The notes beneath the pieces were generated by a model. It saw nothing but the letters and a program-made list of their open reading frames with translations, did not search any database and was not told the DNA's origin. The position numbers were made by a program, and so were the translations under genes. From Chryseobacterium sp. JJR-5R (lineage in GTDB: Bacteria; Bacteroidota; Bacteroidia; Flavobacteriales; Weeksellaceae), in NCBI RefSeq assembly GCF_034047335.1, contig NZ_CP139137.1:2108001-2172000 (forward strand): a stretch of 64,000 nucleotides of DNA, written 5' to 3'. Shown one piece after another: positions 43,581 to 52,182 of the stretch (the first letter of the stretch is position 1; each line of letters begins with the position of its first letter).

Positions 43581-44090
43581 TCAAACCCTTGCATTTCCTT
43601 CGACACCATCAGAATTATCAGTGGTATTTCCGGTAACAGCAGCCGCTACAAAAGTGAAAAGGCTTACCAGCTTACCAGCTTTCGTATCCCAATAATAAGA
43701 ATCCTTCGGCTCTACACGGATAATGGAAACATTAGGATCGTCTTTTCCGTTTTCAAACCATGCTTTTGCCATTGGAGACCATTTGTCTTCAATGGTTGAA
43801 CGGTCCTTGTAAATCGTTGCGTTTCCGTATACGGAAAGGTACTGGTAATCACTGTTGTTCATGAAAAACAGCTGTACTCTTCCGTCTTCTTTAATTTCAA
43901 AATTCTTATTGCTCGTATCACTGCTGATAAACCAAAGGTTTCCTTCCTCATCCGTTTCCTGTAAAGACATCGGGCGTGAATTGATAGGGTATTTATCCAG
44001 TTCCGTACAGAACATGCAGACTTTTGCGCTTTCTGATAAATCCTTGATTTTTTTAACGGCATCCTGATGCGTAAGATTTTCTGTTGACAT
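43581..44090 (-). CDS. Pyridoxamine 5'-phosphate oxidase-like protein (general stress protein 26 type)
   Basis: Split-barrel flavin-binding protein of 169 residues. Words such as VCMFCTELDKYPINSRPMSLQE near residue 22-44, GNLWFISSDTSNKNFEI, VQLFFMNNSDYQYLSVYGNATIYKD and DSYYWDTKAGKL fit the general stress protein 26 branch. Such proteins bind FMN or F420-like cofactors and are induced by stress; the reaction is unknown. It is convergent with the stress operon. Confidence 0.88.
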   Translation of the reverse strand: MSTENLTHQDAVKKIKDLSESAKVCMFCTELDKYPINSRPMSLQETDEEGNLWFISSDTSNKNFEIKEDGRVQLFFMNNSDYQYLSVYGNATIYKDRSTIEDKWSPMAKAWFENGKDDPNVSIIRVEPKDSYYWDTKAGKLVSLFTFVAAAVTGNTTDNSDGVEGNARV

Positions 44091-44356
44091 AATTTTATAT
44101 TTTAGTGATTAATTTCTAACAGTATATATTGAATTACTCTTTCCTATTCAAAAATCCGACCATAACTAAATACCACGGAGAAAAATTACAGCCAGACCTG
44201 TAATGCAGTCGATACAGATCATTCGGAGCCTGTTTGAACCATTTAAAATTTAACCGAATCAGCATTATTACAGAATCAAGGAAAGCACAGGTGATGTAAA
44301 ATCTTCAGGCATTTAAAGAGTTCCGGCTTCAGACCTATTCAGATTTAAGGTTGCAA
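44091..44356. other. Gap between minus-strand genes
   Basis: About 270 bases without an ORF of convincing length or a recognised RNA. It should hold the promoter of the PPOX gene on the minus strand, but no TAnnTTTG match was assigned with confidence. Confidence 0.3.
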
Positions 44357-44743
44357 TCAGCCATTATTTCCGGTACAGAATTTTTCATGAAACCACAACA
44401 GCCCGAAGAGATATAATGAATGCAGCAGCTGGGATTCAATGGCCTGCCAGTTTTCAACGGAACTGCTTCCCAGAATCAGGATGCTCATTAACGTCAAGCT
44501 CGCATACAGGGTATATCTGGTTTTATAATTTATCAGCAGCAGCAGTCCTACCACCGCTTCTGCAACAGGCAGGAAATAGCTGAACGGAAGGATTAAGGCT
44601 TCGGGGATTGCTGATTTTTCCATCGTTTTCAGCATCCATTCACTGAAAGCCTGAAGCTTAGGCAGTCGCACCAGCCCGTGGCCCAGTAAAGAAACAGCAA
44701 CCGGAAGCCGTAAGAAGAAAAATATGGTTTTGAAATCTTTCAT
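44357..44743 (-). CDS. DoxX-family membrane protein
   Basis: Membrane protein of 128 residues with four helices. The stretch FFFLRLPVAVSLLGHGLVRLPKLQ near the N terminus and FSYFLPVAEAVVGLLLLINYKTRYTLYASLTLMSIL in the middle are the DoxX pattern. Relatives occur next to oxidoreductases and in oxidative stress, without a settled reaction. It is preceded upstream on the minus strand by the beta-hydroxyacid dehydrogenase gene with 42 bases between, so the two are probably cotranscribed. Confidence 0.85.
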   Translation of the reverse strand: MKDFKTIFFFLRLPVAVSLLGHGLVRLPKLQAFSEWMLKTMEKSAIPEALILPFSYFLPVAEAVVGLLLLINYKTRYTLYASLTLMSILILGSSSVENWQAIESQLLHSLYLFGLLWFHEKFCTGNNG

Positions 44744-44785
44744 TGTTATTCTTTTTAAGTTCAGCTAAGATCATTAATTACATCA

Positions 44786-45637
44786 TCAGGACTTATTTTT
44801 GAGGTAATTAATAATTCCGATCACATCATCTTTCCCGAAACCGGCATCATGAGCCGATTGGTAAGTTTCAATCAGTGTTTCAGACAGGGGAAAATCAGCA
44901 CCTGCATTTTTCGCCAGCAGGATATCTTTTAACATCAGGTCCAGAGCAAACGCGGGATCATAAGTATTATTTATCAGTAAAGGGGTCTTCACTTTTGTAG
45001 CACCGCTCCCGCTTGCGCTTTCATTGATGATTTCCAGCATATCTTCCCGTGCAATCCCGAGTTTCTCCGAAAAAAGGACCGTTTCCGCCAGTCCCTGGTA
45101 AATGGCTGAAATAAAATAGTTAACGGATAATTTTGCGGCAATTCCTTTCCCGTTTCCGCCCAGGTGTTTAATGCTTTTCCCAAGCTTTTTCAGGTAGGGT
45201 TCAGCCCTGCGGATATCCTGCTCTTCGCCGCCTGCCATGATGATCAGCGTCCCTTCAGCTGCAGGCTTTGTGCTTCCCGCTACCGGGGCATCAATAAACC
45301 CGGCTTCTTTTATTATTACAGCGGCAGATATTTCTTTCGTTGTTTCAGGAGAAATGGTGCTCATATCAATGAACAGTTTTCCTGAGATATCCTGCGCCAA
45401 AATTTCCTCATATACTGCTTTTACAGCAAGATCATCGGTGAGCATCGTAAAAATAATATCACTGTTATCAACTGTTTCGGAAACCGTATGGCAGACAATG
45501 GATTTCGCCTTAAAATCTTCAGCCTTTTCAATCGTACGGTTGTAAACGGAAAGTACTGCGCCTGACTGTTCTAAATTTTTTGCCATCGGATGCCCCATAT
45601 TCCCCAGTCCGATAAACCCTAATTTCTCTTCTTTCAT
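44786..45637 (-). CDS. NAD(P)-dependent beta-hydroxyacid dehydrogenase family protein
   Basis: Oxidoreductase of 283 residues of the 3-hydroxyisobutyrate/6-phosphogluconate dehydrogenase-like family. The dinucleotide-binding motif GFIGLGNMGHPMAKNL is at residue 8, the substrate-binding DAPVAGSTKPAAEGTL near 115 and the catalytic lysine in GKGIAAKLSVNYFI near 170. Substrate could be a 3-hydroxyacid or glyoxylate/succinate semialdehyde. It is the first gene of a two-gene minus-strand unit with doxX. Confidence 0.9.
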   Translation of the reverse strand: MKEEKLGFIGLGNMGHPMAKNLEQSGAVLSVYNRTIEKAEDFKAKSIVCHTVSETVDNSDIIFTMLTDDLAVKAVYEEILAQDISGKLFIDMSTISPETTKEISAAVIIKEAGFIDAPVAGSTKPAAEGTLIIMAGGEEQDIRRAEPYLKKLGKSIKHLGGNGKGIAAKLSVNYFISAIYQGLAETVLFSEKLGIAREDMLEIINESASGSGATKVKTPLLINNTYDPAFALDLMLKDILLAKNAGADFPLSETLIETYQSAHDAGFGKDDVIGIINYLKNKS

Positions 45638-45848
45638 TGTATTGGTAATTAATTGAATGATTGGTTAAGATAAATAATGTTATCCTGATAAACAAATGCG
45701 GCATCAAAAACCCGACCAGTCTATTTCAGCCAGTCTGTTTAAGTACTTATAAATAAGTGCAGATGAATAATAAATGTATTTTAATATCATTTTTCATCCG
45801 TTAAGTTTTTTTAAACGGTAAATCTTACGGAATTTTGCAAAAAAAACA

Positions 45849-46475
45849 ATGAAGATTATAGACATTGAAAGCTGGAACCGAAAGGAACATTTTGAATTCT
45901 TTTCAGCCATGGCAAGCCCTTATTTCGGGTTCACTACAGAAGTGGAGTGTACGGCAGCATATGCAAAAGCCAAAGAAAAAGGCCATTCTTTTTTTGCAAC
46001 CTACCTGCATGCTTCAATGGTTGCCGTTAATACTGTTGATGAACTCAAACTTCGTATCGTTGGGGAAAATGTCGTAAGGTATGATATCATTAATGCCGGA
46101 ACTACCATTGGAAGGACAGACGGTACTTTCGGCTTTGCTTATGTGCACTTTTCAGAAGATTTTAATACATTCAATGCCGAACTTCAGAAAGAAATCAGTG
46201 AGGTACGGAACTCTGCCGGGATCAGACTGAACAACGGGAAGCTGGGCAAAGACCTTATCCGGCATTCAGCCATTCCCTGGAATTCTTTTTCAGCCATCCT
46301 TCACCCGACCCCGCTTGACAGAACCGAATCCGTCCCTAAGATTACGTTCGGGAAATTTGCTGTAAGAGAAGGCAGGTATTATCTTCCGGTCTCTGTGGAA
46401 GCCCATCATGGCCTTGCAGACGGATTTCATCTTGGAAAATACCTTGCAGAATTTCAAAAACAGCTGGAACAGTAA
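45849..46475 (+). CDS. Chloramphenicol acetyltransferase-like (CatA-type) O-acyltransferase
   Basis: Protein of 208 residues resembling CAT trimers. The catalytic motif HHGLADG has His187 as base and Asp191 as the structural partner, in VEAHHGLADGFHLGKYL. The N-terminal WNRKEHFEFFSAMASPYFGFTTEV is also typical. Such genes occur widely in chryseobacterial chromosomes; acetylation of chloramphenicol is possible but substrate residues cannot be judged here. It is monocistronic, transcribed away from the dehydrogenase gene. Confidence 0.88.
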   Translation: MKIIDIESWNRKEHFEFFSAMASPYFGFTTEVECTAAYAKAKEKGHSFFATYLHASMVAVNTVDELKLRIVGENVVRYDIINAGTTIGRTDGTFGFAYVHFSEDFNTFNAELQKEISEVRNSAGIRLNNGKLGKDLIRHSAIPWNSFSAILHPTPLDRTESVPKITFGKFAVREGRYYLPVSVEAHHGLADGFHLGKYLAEFQKQLEQ

Positions 46476-47234
46476 GTTTATCATTCTTTACCGGTTCATA
46501 TTTTTCCCTTAAGCTATAAAGGAACTGTTTTCCTGTCTCGATTTTCTTGTGTTGAAAGCATAAACCTGATGTTTTGTTTCCGCAGAAAAAATCAATTCAC
46601 AGATAGCTTATCATACTTTTATGTTTTCGGAAAAGCTAACGGTTGATCATTGTGCCGGAAAATTAATGATTTCATGCCCAGAACTGTTTAAAAATATTAA
46701 ATCAAAAAAAGGATAACATCCGTTTCAGATCGGTGGTTTTCCGCTGCAGAAAGAAGCGGGGTTATTTTTTGTTCCGGCGTAATTAATTTATTGACAAACA
46801 GTTAAACAGAAGTTAAACACTGAAAAAATAATTCATTTTTTTTAAATGTATTGATTACAATCATAAAAACTGAGACAATAATAGTCTAGTTTTGTTGTCG
46901 GATATGTAACGCGCTTTGTTTCAGATCAAGAGATAAAATTCCAAAAGCACGCGTGGTATGTGTGTGGTATTTTAATTAAAGGAAATTTTAATCATTTTTT
47001 ATTTCTTTGTTCTTAAACATGGCGTAAAAAGTATATGTTTTTGTAATACGTTTTAATTTTAAAAATACAAGAAAGTTAGTGTACGGCAAAAACGGCAGAT
47101 TTCCAAAATGATAAGATAATAAAAGCTTCAAACATACGGTACGCAGGCTCTATCATCAGGTAAAGCAGGGTACTGAGAGTGAGTTAATACTGTGCTGTAA
47201 CAAGCAACAGAAACAGAAGAGATCAGAAAATATT
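46476..47234. other. Long gap before an orphan regulator
   Basis: No convincing gene in about 760 bases. It holds a direct repeat AGTTAAACA at 46801-46809 and 46812-46820 (one helical turn apart) and a TAGTTTTG promoter box at 46887-46894. If that promoter serves the helix-turn-helix gene at 47235, the leader would be about 340 bases long, enough for a structured RNA. No known riboswitch was recognised. Confidence 0.45.
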
Positions 47235-47576
47235 ATGAAAAACGAAAAAACTGAATTTAATTTAGAAGATTTAAACCAAAAAATTTTTGTACAGGACGAA
47301 ATTCTGGCACTGGCAAAAGAAAATTCCCCGAGGCTGTTAAGCAAGTTCAGATTGGTAGATCCTGATTTCTTTAATACGTTATCATCTATTCAGCCCAATC
47401 TTAAAAACTCAGAATTGATTTTTTGTATTTATCTAAAACTCAATTTAACGACAAAAGAAATCGCAACCTATACATTCGTTACGCCGAAAGCCATACAGAA
47501 CCGTAAAAACAGGCTGAGGAAGAAACTTAATATTGCATCAACAGTTGATATCTACAAATGGTTTAACGATCTTTAA
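47235..47576 (+). CDS. Short LuxR-type helix-turn-helix protein
   Basis: Protein of 113 residues. The C-terminal half (LKNSELIFCIYLKLNLTTKEIATYTFVTPKAIQNRKNRLRKKLNI) is a LuxR/GerE-like helix-turn-helix of the kind found at the end of Bacteroidota TPR or two-component regulators. The N-terminal half is helical and has no receiver or membrane domain, so it resembles a free output domain. It may be a regulator in its own right or a truncated one. The long upstream gap and the absence of neighbours give no target. Confidence 0.75.
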   Translation: MKNEKTEFNLEDLNQKIFVQDEILALAKENSPRLLSKFRLVDPDFFNTLSSIQPNLKNSELIFCIYLKLNLTTKEIATYTFVTPKAIQNRKNRLRKKLNIASTVDIYKWFNDL

Positions 47577-47598
47577 GCCATTTTTTACTTCAGAATCC

Positions 47599-47624
47599 AA
47601 TGGCCGGTATTGCAGTCCGGCATT
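47599..47624 (+). terminator. Possible terminator
   Basis: AATGGCCGG and CCGGCATT pair with one bulged base; T-rich sequence follows only after several bases, so the call is tentative. Confidence 0.35.
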
Positions 47625-47834
47625 TATTCCGCTTAATCTTTTTATTTCTTTTTAAACCCTCTTTGTTCTGATAAGCTAAGCTGTCTCTGTCTTTTTGACT
47701 GTTACCTGCTCTGTCACCCGTTGATTCAGCAGAGGTTACCTTGCGTAAATACTTTTCCGTGGGATAAGGGACGCAGGGTTGCAGTATTTAATCTGAATGC
47801 ATAATTTTGAAAAGAATTTAACAGCCAGCTTTAA

Positions 47835-48413
47835 ATGATAAGAATTACCGGCGAACATCATTTTGCCATCGACAGGACACTTTTCGTTTTCGCTCTGGAT
47901 GCGGAAGCAGGTAACGTATTCAACGACAAAAATAAATTGATTACAGGCATCGGCAAAGTAAATGCGGCGATGGAACTTACCCGGGAAATCCACCGCAACA
48001 GGCCGGAACTGATTGTCAACCTCGGTTCTGCGGGAAGCCGGAGTTTCAGGAAAGGGGAGGTGGTCTGCTGTACAAAGTTTATCCAGCGGGATATGGATGT
48101 AAGAGGCCTGGGTTTTGAAAAATATGAGACGCCGCTTTCAGGCATTCCGCCCGTCCTGGATTACGGGCTTGTAAAAGAAGGCCTGCCACAGGGCATCTGC
48201 GGAACCGGGGACAGTTTTGAAATGAACCATGCGGAAACCGATTATACTATTGTAGATATGGAAGCCTATCCCCTGGCTCTGATTGCCATGAAGAGTGACA
48301 TTCCTTTCCTGTGCCTGAAATACATCTCCGATGATGCAGGAAGCGAAGCAGCGGATGACTGGGCAGTCCAGGTTCACCTGGCTTCGGAAGCATTCAATAA
48401 AATTTTATTTTAA
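47835..48413 (+). CDS. MTA/SAH nucleosidase-like phosphorylase
   Basis: Nucleoside phosphorylase-like protein of 192 residues. Short N terminus, then TGIGKVNAAMELTREI near residue 36, LIVNLGSAGSRS near 58, a sugar-binding VDMEAYPLALIA near 145 and the catalytic aspartate in LKYISDDAGSEAADDW near 163. These are the 5'-methylthioadenosine/S-adenosylhomocysteine nucleosidase patterns, so it probably cleaves the N-glycosidic bond of such nucleosides. It is shorter than the usual 230 residues. The acetyltransferase gene follows after 13 bases. Confidence 0.85.
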   Translation: MIRITGEHHFAIDRTLFVFALDAEAGNVFNDKNKLITGIGKVNAAMELTREIHRNRPELIVNLGSAGSRSFRKGEVVCCTKFIQRDMDVRGLGFEKYETPLSGIPPVLDYGLVKEGLPQGICGTGDSFEMNHAETDYTIVDMEAYPLALIAMKSDIPFLCLKYISDDAGSEAADDWAVQVHLASEAFNKILF

Positions 48414-48426
48414 TAATACAGATGAT

Positions 48427-48948
48427 ATGACACCAATTATTATTAAGAAGGTTTCAGCTGAACAACTGGAAGTTCTGCAGGGTATAGGAAAAGAAACATT
48501 TTACGAAACGTTTGCCAAAGACAATGCTGAGGATGAAATGCAGAAATACCTTGAGGACAGTTTTTCCGTTGAAAAACTGTCCCGGGAACTGAATACGGCA
48601 GACTCCCATTTCTTTATCGCTTGGGAAGAAGATAATCCGATCGGTTATCTTAAAATAAATGCCGGGAAAGCCCAGACAGAGCTTCAGGATGACGCTTCAA
48701 TGGAGATTGAAAGGATTTATGTGAAAAGTTCCCACCATGGTAAGAAAGTTGGACAGCTTCTGTATGACAAAGCATTGGAAGTCGCACTTGAGGAAAAGAA
48801 ACAGTACCTCTGGCTTGGTGTATGGGAAGAGAACCTCCGTGCAGTGAACTTTTATAAGAAGAACGGTTTTGTGACATTTGACAAGCATATTTTCAGGCTG
48901 GGAAGCGAAGAACAGACTGACCTGATGATGAGAAAAGATTTAGCCTGA
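48427..48948 (+). CDS. GNAT-family N-acetyltransferase
   Basis: Acetyltransferase of 173 residues. The fold is visible in FFIAWEEDNPIGYLKI, the acetyl-CoA pyrophosphate-binding IERIYVKSSHHGKKVGQLLYDKALE near residue 100 and LWLGVWEENLRAVNFYKKNGFV near 130. A substrate cannot be named; it resembles the PaiA/spermidine-type subgroup in layout. I start at the ATG at 48427, because the longer frame to 48331 is inside the nucleosidase gene. Confidence 0.9.
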   Translation: MTPIIIKKVSAEQLEVLQGIGKETFYETFAKDNAEDEMQKYLEDSFSVEKLSRELNTADSHFFIAWEEDNPIGYLKINAGKAQTELQDDASMEIERIYVKSSHHGKKVGQLLYDKALEVALEEKKQYLWLGVWEENLRAVNFYKKNGFVTFDKHIFRLGSEEQTDLMMRKDLA

Positions 48949-48950
48949 AC

Positions 48951-49595
48951 TTAAATTTCATAAATTTCAGCATCCGTAAAAACGTAGAATTTCCCGTTTT
49001 TAGGGATGTTTTTTGTATCCAGGCCTGTAAATTCACTGAAAGCAGGAAGCAACAGCTGTTTATCCGTCAGAACAAAACACGGCAGCCTGATTTTCTTCAC
49101 TGCCGAACGGATCATAAATCCCGGATGGATATGCCCGGTGATCTGGAGATTCGGATGTTTCTTCTCAAAATCATGGATGAATGTGAAACCGTTAAGCTCC
49201 AGAGACTTTGACTTATGGTTCAGGCACAATTTAGATTCCAGTGTTTTTGAGATCCGGTCATGGTTTCCTTCGATGAGGTAAAACCCTAAATCCGGATATT
49301 GACTTCTCCAGGTACAGAACTCGTCCACATCAGAATTGTCGCCGGCATGCAGTAAATCGCCAACTACCACAAACTTTTCAGGCTGGAAATATTCAATCAG
49401 GCTTGATAACCGTTCCAGGTCATTCTTCATGATCTGGTTTGCCAAGGCAATACCGCTTTTTCTGAAGTGTGCTGTTTTCCCGATATGGAGGTCTGATAAA
49501 ACCAGTGTTTTTTCTGCGTCCCAGAACAAGGCCCTCTGGTTGGTTAAGGTAAAGATTTCGTTTTGTACCGTTATATTTTTTGTTGCTATTTTCAT
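48951..49595 (-). CDS. pdeM: Ligase-associated DNA damage response endonuclease PdeM
   Basis: Calcineurin-like metallophosphoesterase of 214 residues. Metal-site motifs SDLHIGK near residue 36, VVGDLLHAGDNS near 82, LIEGNHDR near 112 and the histidine pair in ITGHIHPGF near 155 are intact. It belongs to the family always found with a DNA ligase, Lhr-like helicase and MBL exonuclease, as it is here. A role in DNA-end or strand-break processing is inferred from that association. It is last in the cassette, about 45 bases after the helicase. Confidence 0.92.
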   Translation of the reverse strand: MKIATKNITVQNEIFTLTNQRALFWDAEKTLVLSDLHIGKTAHFRKSGIALANQIMKNDLERLSSLIEYFQPEKFVVVGDLLHAGDNSDVDEFCTWRSQYPDLGFYLIEGNHDRISKTLESKLCLNHKSKSLELNGFTFIHDFEKKHPNLQITGHIHPGFMIRSAVKKIRLPCFVLTDKQLLLPAFSEFTGLDTKNIPKNGKFYVFTDAEIYEI

Positions 49596-49639
49596 TTTTC
49601 AGATCTGTTAATCATTCTTCATGTATTCAGTTTCCATCA

Positions 49640-52087
49640 TTATCTTACTTTCTTGGCCTGCTGAATCAGTTTCTGGATCCTGGAATCCAGATCTTCACTG
49701 GAAAGGGTCTGCCGAAGACTGTCGACCTTAATCGGGAAGCTTAAAGGCGTAAACGAGGCTGCATATTTGAGGATAATTTTTGATTTTTCAATTCTTTTAA
49801 AAGCTTCTACCAATCTCTGTTCCTGCAGCTGCATATTGAAGACTTCCGTGTAAGCCTGCCTGACGAGGAAATTATCAGGGTCGTAATCTTCCAGTACCTT
49901 AAAAATAAGGCCTGCCGAACTCTGCAGTGATTTGTTGGAACGCTGCTTACCGGGAAAATTCTGGACAACCATGCCGGAAATCACGGCAATATCACGGAAC
50001 TTGCGCCTTGCCATTTCCGCCGAATTGATGCTTGATATTACATCGTTCATCAGGTTGTCACGGGTCAGGATCCGGTCCAAGTTTTCCTCCGTCAGCGGAA
50101 TTTCCTTATCACTGAACAGTTCAAAACCGTAATCGTTCATCGCCATTGAAAAGGAAATGGGAGCAAGTTTTGAAATCCGGTACGCTACCAGTGCGGCCAT
50201 TACTTCATGAACCAGCCGTCCTTCAAAAGGATACATAAACAGGTGATAGCCTTCCCTGTTTTTAATCATTTCAACAAGGAACTCGTCTTCTCTTGGGATA
50301 TGCGAGCGTTCTTCCTGGTTGGCCAACAGAGGATGGAGGAATTTAAGCTCTTTTTCAGATGCTTTGGGATTGAGGGCGCCTGATAGTTTTTCACGAAGGA
50401 AATGCCCCAGGTTAGAGCTTAAGGGCAGCCTTCCGCCCAGGTAGCTCGGGGCAAATGCTTTTCCTTTGGAGGCCCGTACGAATACCGTCATATCTTTGAT
50501 CATCGCCACTTCCAGCACCCTTCCCGCAAGGATAAATTTATCTTCTTTCTTTAATCTCGAAATAAAATATTCCTCTACCATCCCGATATAACCGCCGGAA
50601 ATGAATTTTACCTTCAGCATGGCATCGCTTACAATCACGCCCATATTCATACGGTGGAGCATCGCAATCCGTCTTGAGGTGACTTTGTACAGCCCGGTTT
50701 CATCAATGACTACTTTATGGAACTCTTCATAGCTTTTCAGTGCTTTCCCGCCGATGGTTAAAAAATCGATGATACCTTTCCATTCTTCCTCATTCATTTC
50801 CCGAAAAGCAAAAGTTTCTTTGATCCTGGGATACATTTCATCGGGATAAAAACCGTCTCCGACCGCCAGGGTCATCATGAACTGAACGAGAACATCAAAA
50901 CAAAGCACCTGCGGGTCACGCGGTTCGATCACATTGTTTTTCACAGCTTCCTTAAGGGCAGCAACTTCAATCAGCTCCAGGGAATGGGTAGGCACACAGT
51001 AGATTTTTGAAGTTTCAAAAGGGGAGTGCCCGCTCCGTCCCGCCCGCTGTAAAAACCGCGCAACCCCTTTTGCAGAACCGATCTGGATTACGGTATCCAC
51101 GGGCTTAAAATCAATTCCTAAATCCAGTGATGAGGTGGAAACGACTGCTTTCAGTTTACCGGAGCTCAGGTTTTCTTCAATCCAGATTCTCAGATGGGCA
51201 TCAATAGAACTGTGGTGGATGGCAATCTGCCCTGCAAAATCAGGATAGGCGTTCAGCAGCAACTGGTACCACATCTCGCTCTGGCTCCTGGTATTGGTAA
51301 AGACAATTGTGGAAGTGGAGTTTAAGATAATCGGGACTACTTTATCAGCAAGTTTATGCCCCAGGTGTCCTGCCCATGGTAAAATCTCCACTTCATCCGG
51401 AAATACCGGCACAATATCTATTTTCTTTTTTTCTCTGGCTGTAACCGTAGTTTTTCTGATATGGTACGGAATCAGGATTTCCATGGCTTCATCAAGGTTC
51501 CCGATGGTTGCCGTAATGCCCCATATTTTTATTTTGGGAACATAGCTCCTGAGCTGGGAAATACCAAGCTCCATCATCACCCCGCGCTTTGATCCCAGCA
51601 GCTCATGCCATTCATCTACGACAATAACCTTTAAACTTTTGAAAAAACGCTGATGGTTTTTCTGCCCGAGCAGCAAATGCAGGCTTTCCGGGGTAGCCAC
51701 TAAAATTTCAGGCATGTTTTTAACCTGCTGCTGACGTACTTTAGGATCCGTATCGCCGTTCCTTATGCCTACCATCCAGTCCAGCCCGATTTCATCAATG
51801 GCTTCCTGCATGGCTTTGGCAATATCTTTTGAAAGGGAACGGAGCGGGGTGATCCAGATCATTTTCAGCCCTTTCTCATATTTTTCGTGGTGGTTAAGGA
51901 AATCCGTAATCAATGCTAGAAAAACGGAATAGGTCTTTCCGAAACCGGTAGGGGCAATTACCATTCCGCTGTATCCGCTCCCGAATTTACGCCATGTCTC
52001 AGCCTGGAATTTGAAAGGGGAATTCCCTTTATCCGCCATCCAGTTCTGAATGACGGTAAATCCGTTGGTATTTTCAAAAGCCGCCAA
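49640..52087 (-). CDS. Ligase-associated DEXH-box DNA helicase (Lhr-core type)
   Basis: Superfamily 2 helicase of 815 residues. Walker A APTGFGKT near residue 45, DEWHELLGSKRG near 155 (DEXH motif), TSSLDLGIDF near 325 and the GRSGHS motif near 355. The C-terminal half contains the Lhr-core winged-helix and DUF-type domains (DEMYPRIKETFAF, LGGRLPLSSNLG and onward). Known Lhr proteins move on single-stranded DNA and unwind DNA-RNA hybrids. It sits between the ligase and PdeM, as in the named ligase-associated cassette. Confidence 0.93.
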   Translation of the reverse strand: MAAFENTNGFTVIQNWMADKGNSPFKFQAETWRKFGSGYSGMVIAPTGFGKTYSVFLALITDFLNHHEKYEKGLKMIWITPLRSLSKDIAKAMQEAIDEIGLDWMVGIRNGDTDPKVRQQQVKNMPEILVATPESLHLLLGQKNHQRFFKSLKVIVVDEWHELLGSKRGVMMELGISQLRSYVPKIKIWGITATIGNLDEAMEILIPYHIRKTTVTAREKKKIDIVPVFPDEVEILPWAGHLGHKLADKVVPIILNSTSTIVFTNTRSQSEMWYQLLLNAYPDFAGQIAIHHSSIDAHLRIWIEENLSSGKLKAVVSTSSLDLGIDFKPVDTVIQIGSAKGVARFLQRAGRSGHSPFETSKIYCVPTHSLELIEVAALKEAVKNNVIEPRDPQVLCFDVLVQFMMTLAVGDGFYPDEMYPRIKETFAFREMNEEEWKGIIDFLTIGGKALKSYEEFHKVVIDETGLYKVTSRRIAMLHRMNMGVIVSDAMLKVKFISGGYIGMVEEYFISRLKKEDKFILAGRVLEVAMIKDMTVFVRASKGKAFAPSYLGGRLPLSSNLGHFLREKLSGALNPKASEKELKFLHPLLANQEERSHIPREDEFLVEMIKNREGYHLFMYPFEGRLVHEVMAALVAYRISKLAPISFSMAMNDYGFELFSDKEIPLTEENLDRILTRDNLMNDVISSINSAEMARRKFRDIAVISGMVVQNFPGKQRSNKSLQSSAGLIFKVLEDYDPDNFLVRQAYTEVFNMQLQEQRLVEAFKRIEKSKIILKYAASFTPLSFPIKVDSLRQTLSSEDLDSRIQKLIQQAKKVR

Positions 52088-52182
52088 TTATTTTATCGTG
52101 ATTTTTTAATGCAGTATCTGCCGTTTCAGGTAAGGTTTTTTATTCAATTTGCAGTATTTCTTTATTTATGCATTCAAAGAAA

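Noticed and set aside
45849-46475. Reading the CAT-like gene as an acquired resistance gene
   Set aside because: Codon use and flanks look native, there is no mobile element, and CAT-like genes are ordinary in chryseobacterial chromosomes.
46621-46692. Short frame starting ATGTTTTCGGAA
   Set aside because: Only 23 codons, no conservation evidence and no ribosome binding site.
48331-48426. Upstream in-frame start of the GNAT gene
   Set aside because: It lies inside the nucleosidase gene; the ATG at 48427 starts the family fold directly.
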